From the NCBI GenBank assembly GCA_947589635.1, contig CANQCC010000028.1, positions 1 to 13,387 on the forward strand: a DNA stretch of 13,387 bases, read 5' to 3'. Below the pieces are notes generated by a model, which had not been told where the DNA came from, did not search any database, and was given only the letters and a program-made list of their open reading frames with translations. This document shows positions 1 through 7,100 of the stretch, one piece after another. Within the stretch, counting starts at the first letter, position 1. The number at the start of each line of letters is the position of its first letter. The stretch is from an uncultured Clostridia bacterium. Lineage in GTDB: Bacteria; Bacillota; Clostridia; Christensenellales; CAG-917. The position numbers were made by a program, and so were the translations under genes.

Positions 1-457
1 GTCCATCTTAAGCGACGAGTTTAAGCAATGGGCGGCGGACAAAGTGAAGGTTGGCGGCAAGGCCATCCCCTGCATAAAGAAGTTTATCGACCTTAAGATC
101 ACGCTTAAGTATTGTCTGTCCGACGAGCTGTTCGCGATAGACTCCGCGGAGGCCGAGAGACTTGCGGAGGGCGAATCCGAGATCCCCGACGGCGAAGAAA
201 TCTTTATATACTTCTTCAACACGGGCAGTTGCAAGCGCAAGTACAGGCAGTTGGAGAAGTATCTTGCCGGCGACGGCTATACGGACGTCATGTCCATAAT
301 CTACGGCCTCGGCGCGCAGATGAGGGACGTCATCATAAGAGAGGACGATATAGAGTGCTTCAAGTCCAGATTCGAACCTATCAAGCACGCGTACGGCGAG
401 CTTGTAGAGCATATCTCCAATAAAAATTACATTGAACAAATAAACGAGGTGAAGTGA
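1..457 (+). CDS. Unrecognised protein, C-terminal 151 residues (5' end outside window)
   Basis: The reading frame is open from base 2 to a TGA at 455-457 with no convincing start. The codons before the GTG at 44 continue the same protein-like sequence (SILSDEFKQWAADK), so the gene begins upstream of the window. The visible part is a mixed alpha/beta, acidic, soluble sequence with no membrane segment or signal peptide. A central segment (GEEIFIYFFNTGSCKRKYRQ) looks like a hydrophobic beta strand followed by a basic helix, and a later helix contains SIIYGLGAQMRDVI. I do not recognise the family. It is the first visible member of the operon: the next gene starts 2 bp after its stop and that gene's ribosome binding site lies inside its 3' end, so the two are probably translationally coupled and function together. 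Confidence 0.85.
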   Translation, partial: SILSDEFKQWAADKVKVGGKAIPCIKKFIDLKITLKYCLSDELFAIDSAEAERLAEGESEIPDGEEIFIYFFNTGSCKRKYRQLEKYLAGDGYTDVMSIIYGLGAQMRDVIIREDDIECFKSRFEPIKHAYGELVEHISNKNYIEQINEVK

Positions 458-459
458 TT

Positions 460-2007
460 ATGAAGAACGACGAGATCATCGCAAAGGTTATTGATGTTGA
501 AAGCATTATCCAAACTAACGGACTTGAGGCAAACAGCCGTTTCGAAGCAAAGTATCTTCAGTCGCACGGCTTTGGCGCAAAGGCAAGGGCGGTCGCAGAC
601 AAAGCGCTTAATAAAATGCTCGCCGTCTGCCGCGAGGGCATAAACGGCGGATTCAATTCTAAGCGCGCAAGCGCCATAGAGGACTTATCGGATATGGTCG
701 TGAAACTTTCCGAACTCGACGACGGCAAAATCAAAAAAATAAACCAGATAGAAGAAAAATTGGAGGGGATAGAAATGTCTAAACTCAGGGCGGATTCCGT
801 GCTTAAATTGAGCGAACTTATCGACTACGTAGTCGACACGAAGGAGGCGCTTGACAACCTTACAAACACAAAGATCTCCGGCAAGGACAACTTTGTCGCG
901 GCGGCTATGGCAAACGTGCCCGCCGTCAGCGAAAAACTTGGGGAGCTGATAGACTCGCTGCAGGACGGCAAGATACACGACCTGTCAAGCAAGTCCGCCG
1001 CGGATCTGATGAAGGAAATCTACAAGAGCGTGGGCAACGTCAGGACAAATATCTTAAGCGGCAGCGTTTCGGGCTGGACGGTCAAAACGCTCGACGACGC
1101 GCTTGGGCTTGTCAACAGCTGGAAGAGCATAATCACATCCTCAAAGCATAAGGACGTCTTAAAACAGGGCGAGGGCGACTTGCACGAAGAGGACGAGCTT
1201 GACCGCAGCATAAAAGTGCTTGCCGAAGGGCGCGGACACCTCGAGGCTTTCACGATATTCGAGCAGAAACTCGAAGAAAAGCGCCAGGGACAGGAAAGAT
1301 TGCAGGACGAGATGGAGGACATCTCCGCGCAGATGGGCGCTATCGACGACTCTTTGACCGCAATGGAAAGCGAGGAGGACGAGGCCGCGGACGCGTTTGA
1401 AAACGACGGCAACATCAACAAACTTAACCGCACTATAGAGAGAATAAAGAGAGAAAAGCGCAAACTTGCGGAAGATAAGGCCAACCTCCGCCGCAGATAC
1501 GAGGCGGACGAGCGCACCAAAAAACTTAACGCCACGGTCATCAACATGCTTGAAAAGCACGTTTACAACCCCGTTATGGAGTATAAAGATTCCCTTCCGT
1601 TGCTTTGCGAGGCGGCGTCGTTCATCCCGTACGACATCGTCAACAGCCTGTTCGACGGCAGATTGGTGGGCGAGGATAAACTTGAAGAGTATCAGAGGAC
1701 GGTCGTCAAACTGAAGATCAAGAAGAACTCCTACGTCAAAGTCCTCGACGCCGCAAATCAGAAGATCAACGCCGCGATCGAACAGCTTGAAGAGTTTGAC
1801 AAGCAGACGGACGAGATGGTTGAAAATATGACCCCCAAGTATGATTTCGAAGAGGAGATCGGCGGGCAGACTCAGCTCAGCGCGGACGCGCTTGCCATCA
1901 TCGAGGCGCGCAAAAAGCGCAAAGCTCAACAGACGGACGAGCAAAAGGCAAAACCCGTCAAGAGCGCCATCGACGGCGACTTCATACTTCAGAACGAGGA
2001 TAAATAA
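460..2007 (+). CDS. Coiled-coil protein of unknown function, operon gene 2 (515 aa)
   Basis: Unrecognised, almost entirely helical, highly charged protein with no signal peptide or membrane segment, so probably cytoplasmic. The ATG at 460 is preferred over the in-frame GTG at 454 because GAGGTG at 446-451 sits 8 bases before it. The N-terminal half (about 1-230) is a run of amphipathic helices. A long heptad-rich coiled coil runs from about 260 to 355 (EQKLEEKRQGQERLQDEMED, then RTIERIKREKRKLAEDKANL). A shorter helical hairpin follows at about 405-455. The C-terminal end has a very basic Lys/Arg-rich stretch near 482-500 (EARKKRKAQQ) and a short hydrophobic motif AIDGDFIL just before the end. 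It could be a scaffold, a filament-forming protein or a substrate or adaptor for the AAA+ ATPase encoded downstream. That role is inferred from context alone. Confidence 0.88.
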   Translation: MKNDEIIAKVIDVESIIQTNGLEANSRFEAKYLQSHGFGAKARAVADKALNKMLAVCREGINGGFNSKRASAIEDLSDMVVKLSELDDGKIKKINQIEEKLEGIEMSKLRADSVLKLSELIDYVVDTKEALDNLTNTKISGKDNFVAAAMANVPAVSEKLGELIDSLQDGKIHDLSSKSAADLMKEIYKSVGNVRTNILSGSVSGWTVKTLDDALGLVNSWKSIITSSKHKDVLKQGEGDLHEEDELDRSIKVLAEGRGHLEAFTIFEQKLEEKRQGQERLQDEMEDISAQMGAIDDSLTAMESEEDEAADAFENDGNINKLNRTIERIKREKRKLAEDKANLRRRYEADERTKKLNATVINMLEKHVYNPVMEYKDSLPLLCEAASFIPYDIVNSLFDGRLVGEDKLEEYQRTVVKLKIKKNSYVKVLDAANQKINAAIEQLEEFDKQTDEMVENMTPKYDFEEEIGGQTQLSADALAIIEARKKRKAQQTDEQKAKPVKSAIDGDFILQNEDK

Positions 2008-2016
2008 GGCGCTTTT

Positions 2017-3906
2017 ATGGCACTTCAGGACATAATCAACAGCGTAAACTTCGCCTATCGCGCAAAGACCGACGCAAAAAGCCTTGCGGAGGCGCTTGTC
2101 AAGTTGGAAGGCGTGCTTGAAAACGGCGCGCTCTCTTCAAGCAACCGCGAAAACGCCGAGGCGCTCTCGATGAGGCTGAGCGGCAAGTTTGAACTGACCA
2201 AATTTTTGCTGCAGCCCTCAAGAAAAAACGCCGACCTCGTCAAGCAATTGCTTGCCGAATACGACGAGACCTCAAAAAAGAGCGGGTACGCCAAAACGGC
2301 GCAAACGGTCGAGGAAATATCATCACTCATAGACAGGATAGTCGAGGTCATAGGCGACTTGTTTGACTACGAGAGGAAGATCCTCGACGGCGACAGGGCT
2401 ATGGAGCTCCTCAAACAGGCGCTCGGCGCGGCGGACAGGGCAAGCGACAGGCTTAAAGCCGCCGCCTTCCAGTCCGTCATCGGCGGCAACGTGCCAGTTT
2501 TGGACATAGACGAGAGCATAGGGAAGTTTATCTCAGGCGTGAAGGACAGGGCGCAGAGCGCGCTTATTGACGAGACCCGCGCCGCCACGCGCGACGGAGC
2601 GCAGGAGATATCCAAAAAATATCGCTCCTACGACTATTTTCCGTCCGCGGAGTACGACGAGGGCGGCAAGGCGAACGCCGTCGTGCTGTCAAGTCCCCTA
2701 ATCGAGGACGTCAAGCTGTACGCGGTCAACAACAGGCAGGACAGAAACAAAAAGCTGATGTGCATAAACCTCGCGGGGCTTGACGAGGGACTTATCGAGG
2801 CGCTTTTCGACAGCCTTGTCGGCGACAATGCCGACGCTCTGTTGCTCGGCGCGGAGACCTTGACGGACGAGGCCCGCATGCGCATACTTAAAGACGCGAT
2901 AAAACTTGGCAAAAACGGCGCGCGCGCGTTCATCCACGACCCCATCGGGGACGGAAGCCTGTACGGAGAGGCTCTGAAAGCGGCGCAGGAGGCGGGGCTG
3001 TCCGTCATGGACGTCAGCTCGGAGTTTATTTCGCTGCCGCCTTTCGCGCAAGTGGTAAGCGAGCTGATCGAGAAGGAATTTATAACCGAAGCGCAGGCGG
3101 ATATTCTTAAGACTATGCCGTTTTTGGGCTTCATGGGCTTGAACGAGATCGTCGTCGCCGGCAACAAGTGGCAGGACAGAGGCAGACGCATTTCGGAGCG
3201 CAATAAGGCGGCAGCAAGGCGCTACCTCGCGCGCGTGAAGGCTCCGTATATGTTTGTCGACCAGGGATGGGGCGACTTCTCGGAGTTTGAAAAGAGCTTG
3301 AATGAAAGCGGCGAGTTCGACTATGACGGCATAAAAGAGGTGGACGTCGCAAACGTCAGAAAGATAGTGGAGTGTAAGGCTCCCGTGTTTGCGAAGTGCG
3401 GCATGGCGGTCAGATATTGCACGTCCGCGGGCGGAGACGCTTCGGTTTGGGCAAAGCTGTCCCGCGAAGAGATGCTTGAAAGGCTGACTATCGCCACAAA
3501 CATAGTGTACAGACTGCTTATGGTCCCCACAAAACCAATCGTCGAGCTGCTTGACGACTTGGATAATCCTACCGCGGGCGGGCTGTGCTGCGACGGCGGC
3601 AAGGCGATAAAGTATAAATATTCCTGCGCCCTCTCCTACAGTTGGGTCCAGGAATGCGTGGTGCACGAGTGTTTCCACGCTCTGCAGGCAAAGCTGAGAA
3701 ACGGCGGCTGGTCGCGCTGGTATTTTGACGAGCTTGGCGTGACTCAGGGGCGCGTGAACGAGTGGAAAAAGTCCAACAATATCTACGATCATAACACAAA
3801 CAGCAAACTGTACAAAGTGCACATCGTAGAGGGCGACGCCCGCGCGTTTGAGTTTGATTGTGCCGTCGGGCGCGATTATTATTGGAACGAGATAGACTTT
3901 GATTGA
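2017..3906 (+). CDS. Putative HExxH zinc metallopeptidase-like protein with helical N-terminus (629 aa)
   Basis: Residues 1-200 are helical and charged like the preceding gene product. Residues about 218-345 look like an alternating beta/alpha domain (KLMCINLAGLDEGLIEALFD, ADALLLGAETL). The C-terminal domain contains VVHECFHALQ, an HExxH zinc site with H550, E551 and H554. About 50 residues later comes VEGDARAFEFD, where E605 or E612 could be the third ligand, as in gluzincin-type peptidases whose distal Glu lies in an ExxA-type helix. No signal peptide or transmembrane segment is visible, so it should act in the cytoplasm. The start ATG follows the previous stop by 9 bp with a weak AAGG 7 bases upstream. 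Its last codons (GRDYYWNEIDFD, stop) are duplicated in diverged form in the intergenic repeat downstream. Peptidase activity is inferred from the motif; the family is not identified. It is a plausible effector of the operon. Confidence 0.85.
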   Translation: MALQDIINSVNFAYRAKTDAKSLAEALVKLEGVLENGALSSSNRENAEALSMRLSGKFELTKFLLQPSRKNADLVKQLLAEYDETSKKSGYAKTAQTVEEISSLIDRIVEVIGDLFDYERKILDGDRAMELLKQALGAADRASDRLKAAAFQSVIGGNVPVLDIDESIGKFISGVKDRAQSALIDETRAATRDGAQEISKKYRSYDYFPSAEYDEGGKANAVVLSSPLIEDVKLYAVNNRQDRNKKLMCINLAGLDEGLIEALFDSLVGDNADALLLGAETLTDEARMRILKDAIKLGKNGARAFIHDPIGDGSLYGEALKAAQEAGLSVMDVSSEFISLPPFAQVVSELIEKEFITEAQADILKTMPFLGFMGLNEIVVAGNKWQDRGRRISERNKAAARRYLARVKAPYMFVDQGWGDFSEFEKSLNESGEFDYDGIKEVDVANVRKIVECKAPVFAKCGMAVRYCTSAGGDASVWAKLSREEMLERLTIATNIVYRLLMVPTKPIVELLDDLDNPTAGGLCCDGGKAIKYKYSCALSYSWVQECVVHECFHALQAKLRNGGWSRWYFDELGVTQGRVNEWKKSNNIYDHNTNSKLYKVHIVEGDARAFEFDCAVGRDYYWNEIDFD

Positions 3907-3940
3907 TGGGGATATATATCACATCGATCGTACGTCGGTG

Positions 3941-3977
3941 ACGGCATTGCGCCGTAATAACAGGGCGCGATTATTAC
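3941..3977 (+). other. Overlapping hairpin-forming inverted repeats in repeat unit 1
   Basis: Two mutually exclusive dyads overlap here. ACGGC (3941-3945) pairs with GCCGT (3951-3955) across a 5-base loop. GTAATAA (3954-3960) pairs with TTATTAC (3971-3977) across a 10-base loop. The second dyad is perfect only because of the substitutions that distinguish the repeat copies from the peptidase gene's own end. Neither is followed by a T-run, so this is not a standard intrinsic terminator. It could influence processing or stability of the operon transcript between the peptidase and helicase genes. No function is demonstrated. Confidence 0.55.
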
Positions 3978-4035
3978 CTAAACGAGATAGACTTTGATTG
4001 ATGGGGATATATATCACATCGATCGTACGTCGGTG

Positions 4036-4072
4036 ACGGCATTGCGCCGTAATAACAGGGCGCGATTATTAC
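4036..4072 (+). other. Overlapping hairpin-forming inverted repeats in repeat unit 2
   Basis: Second copy of the same two dyads, 95 bp downstream: ACGGC/GCCGT at 4036-4040 and 4046-4050, and GTAATAA/TTATTAC at 4049-4055 and 4066-4072. It lies about 35 bases before the helicase start codon and leaves the ribosome binding site at 4095-4103 unpaired. Confidence 0.5.
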
Positions 4073-4094
4073 CTAAACGAGATAGACTTTGATT

Positions 4095-4103
4095 GAGGGA
4101 GAG
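4095..4103 (+). promoter_or_regulatory. Ribosome binding site fixing the helicase start at 4107
   Basis: GAGGGAGAG lies 3 to 10 bases before the ATG at 4107. An in-frame TTG exists at 4089, but it lies inside the repeated peptidase tail and upstream of this Shine-Dalgarno sequence, so ATG 4107 is chosen. The TGA at 4094-4096, the stop of the third repeat copy, overlaps this site. That suggests the ancestral peptidase gene ended 10 bp before the helicase gene. Confidence 0.75.
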
Positions 4104-4106
4104 ACT

Positions 4107-7100
4107 ATGGCGGATTATTTGGACGCATTTATAACCGATCTTCTGCACCTCGACGACGGCAGAAACAACAAGCTGCTTGACGTGAGCGCGGACGGAGCGA
4201 GAAAGGACGGCGACAGGACGTACGTCCTCACTCGTCATACGGACGATGACGGCGGCGCTATGCTAAACACCATCGCGAGGCGCGTGGGCAAGCTGAGCAA
4301 CAATACGGTGTTGGATTCAAGCTCGCTCATGAAAAATTCCGCGGTCAACGTCAATGTCGAAAAGTGGGATTGGCACGATCTGAGCGGCGTAAAAGACGCC
4401 AAAAAACTTGACAAATTTATCTCCGACGTGTATGCGGCGCTCAATGTGACGGGCAACAACCCGCTGTTTTTGGGCGTGGGCGCGCTCAAGTGGAAGATCG
4501 CCGTGGGGGACAAGTCCGAAAAAGTCACTTCGCCGATGCTCATCTTCCCCATACGCCTTGTACGGGGCACGTCGACAAGCCTTGTGGAAATAGAATTCGT
4601 GGATGAGGACGCATATTTCAATCCCTGCCTCATCTCGAAGCTCAGAAGCGATTACAACGATTATTGCTCCAAAAACTTCCCGCATCCCAACGGGGACGGG
4701 GTAGGGTTTGACGAACCGATAGATCTTGAAAAGCTATCCGACGGCAGCGAATATTTTGAAAAACTTCAAGCGTATCTCGACGAATTCGAGGACGAGGACG
4801 GAAGCAAACTCTTTACGCTTGACAAAAACAGCGTAGTCATCGCTCAGTACAGCCACAGCGACTTGTGCATGTACTACGACGTGAGACGATGCAGGGACAG
4901 GATATATTCAAATCCTCTCATCGCGCAGGTGTTCGGACAGGAGCGCCGTCCCTCTGCCGAAAAGCCGTCGGGCGGGGGAGACGCAAGGCTTGTGTTGCCC
5001 TCGGACAGCAATCAGCGCAAACTTATAAGCAAGGTCGTCGGCGGCGGCTCCATGATAATAAAAGGGCCTCCTGGGACGGGCAAGACAGTGACCATCGCCA
5101 ACATGATAGTGGCGCTTATGTCGTCGGGCAAGAGCGTGCTTTTGTCCTCCAAAAAGCTGTCCGCGCTTTGCGAAGTGTATGCGAAACTGCCCGAGGAGTT
5201 AAGACGCTTCGTCCTGCTTATGGAAGCGGAGACCGAAAAGGCCGCCGCCAAGATAAGCCCCGAAAGCATAAGGCGAGACCTTAAAGATACGCTGAGATAT
5301 AAAAAGGAATATAAGTACGATCCCGCCGTCCCATCCCTCGTCGACGTCGAAAGAAGAAATCTGTCCGCAGCCGTGTCCGAACTTGAGGACTATTACGGCG
5401 ACATGTTTGCGGAAGGCGTCGCCGGGATGTCGTACTATGACGCGCTGGATATATACTTCAAACACCCCGAGATGCCCGCCGCGCCCCTTGACGGAGAAGA
5501 CGTCGCGCTTGTCACAAGAAGCGGCTACGAGGCGTTGAAAAGCGCCGTCAGAAGGATAAGCGCGCTTGCAAAGATCATGGTCGAGGGCGTAAACAACTTG
5601 TCCGAATGCGCTTTTGCGGGCATGGGAGTAAGAGAGGACGTCTCGGATATCTCGCGCTCTGCGCTTAAAATCGCGGACGACGAGACCGCAGCGCGTGCGG
5701 GGCTGACCCACGCCATACAAAAATATCCCGAAATACCCTTCGCAAGCCTCGACCTCGGCACGCTCATATGCTTGTTGTCGGGCAGGGCGCTTTCAAAAGA
5801 GGATATCGCGGCGATAGCGGAGGCGACTTCCTTGCCGTATGGACAAGCCGAGATAAGCGCGCTGAAAGAGAGCTATGTCAACTCGCGCTGCGAGGCGGGC
5901 AAACTTATATCCTTCACGCTTGACCCGCTCGACAAAAAATATTCGGGCATGGAAAGCCTAAAGGCGGATGGCGAATTGACGCTCAAACAACTTAAGGATA
6001 TATACATCAACCGCGGCGCCATAAAGACGACGGCGGGCGAATATCCCGACGACGTGGCTTGCGAGCGCATGGCAAAGGCGGCGGAAAAACTTGAAGAACT
6101 TGCCGTGGAAAGCAGGAAGGCGCAGCTTGACTGCAGCCTCGTCTTTGACAAGCAACTTGACGCCAAGCAACAAAAATGCCTTCTAGAGGCGGTAAGCGCT
6201 CTAAGTCCCTACTTTGGGCAGGAGAGCGTAAAATTGCCGTTTGCCGCGCGCAGAGTCATAAAGAAACTTTCCGCGCTCACCTCAGGGCAGGGCATAACGG
6301 ACATAAAGATGATTTGCGCCGTCGAAGCGTACGGGAAGTACGTCTCGGCATTGCGCGAGGCGGAGGCGCAACTGAGGCTTATAAACGCTTGCGTGGGACG
6401 CGATCTGTCCGAAGTCGAGCGCGGCGCCGTTTCGCTTATCTTTGCGAGGAGCAGGGCGCTTAAGCTCGGCGCGCAGAGATATATAAGCCTGATCGAGGAG
6501 GACTACCGCGTCATATCCGAGGCTTTGAATGAGGCTGAAATATTGTCGGATGATTGCACTATACGGCAGTTTATCGACGCGTTTTGCATGCATAAAGCCC
6601 GCGTTTTGCTTGTAAACGCCATAAAGGCGGACCTTGGAGCGGCGGGAGTCGGCATGCCCGCGGCGGACGAGGAGGAGACGGCGGACGCACTGATAGCGGC
6701 GCTTGGTTTTGCAAGGCTCGACTGCTATGTCAACGCGGACGAGGAAGGGAAGAAACGTATTATTGCGGCGATATCCGACATCGGAAGGGACGCGGCGGAC
6801 GCGCTTGAACTTCTCGCGAACGACGCGCAGGAATTCGGAAAAACTTATTTCAAAAACCGCTATACGTCTCAGCCGCTTGCAAGAAGTCTCGACGACTTTG
6901 CGCTTTTTGGGGCGCAGGCGAGAGACAGGAGGGTGATCTCCGCCGCGCTCGATTATTACGCGGAGATAGAGGCAAGCAAAAAGCTGCTTGACCTTGCGCC
7001 AGTATTTGCTTGCCTCGCGGATGGCGGCGCCCGCGGATACGATACGGCCGAGGATCTCTTCGAGCACAGCTTTATAAAGGCTGTCCTCGACCTCAACTTG

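Larger units (their letters stand above)
3886..4096 (+). repeat. Exact 95-bp tandem duplication plus partial third copy, derived from the 3' end of the metallopeptidase gene
   Basis: Bases 3886-3980 and 3981-4075 read as identical 95-bp units, followed by the first 21 bases of a third unit at 4076-4096. Unit 1 begins inside the last codons of the peptidase gene and contains its stop. The end of each unit plus the start of the next (3963-4001 and 4058-4096) can be read as GRDYYLNEIDFD-stop, a near copy of the gene's own ending GRDYYWNEIDFD-stop at 3868-3906. In the 39 compared bases there are four adjacent differences. In the same frame just upstream both copies also read CAVIT before GRDYY, against CAV in the gene, a two-codon in-frame insertion. 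A TGA at 3939-3941 closes the frame further upstream, so the copies are remnants and not separate genes. The third partial copy runs directly into the helicase ribosome binding site. Confidence 0.95.

Noticed and set aside
454..459. GTG at 454 as start of the coiled-coil gene
   Set aside because: It overlaps the previous stop and lies only about 3 bases from the Shine-Dalgarno. ATG at 460 has proper spacing.
1159..1944. Minus-strand open frames opposite the coiled-coil gene
   Set aside because: The antisense of a Glu/Lys/Asp-rich coiled coil gives Leu/Phe/Val-rich frames that imitate membrane proteins. No start signals or motifs support them.
2698..3822. Long minus-strand open frame (374 codons) opposite the metallopeptidase gene
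   Set aside because: It is a shadow of a well-supported plus-strand gene with HExxH motif and operon context. Its translation is Arg/His/Val-rich without recognisable domains, and there is no ribosome binding site.
3893..4015. Possible internal promoter in each repeat unit (TAGACT, 16 bases, TATATC)
   Set aside because: Both hexamers match sigma-A consensus poorly. Nothing else supports transcription starting here, although 5'-end mapping could test it.
3886..4096. CRISPR-like array
   Set aside because: Units are contiguous 95-bp tandem copies with no spacers and derive from a neighbouring coding end.
4089..4106. TTG at 4089 as helicase start
   Set aside because: It is upstream of the Shine-Dalgarno at 4095-4103 and within the duplicated peptidase tail.
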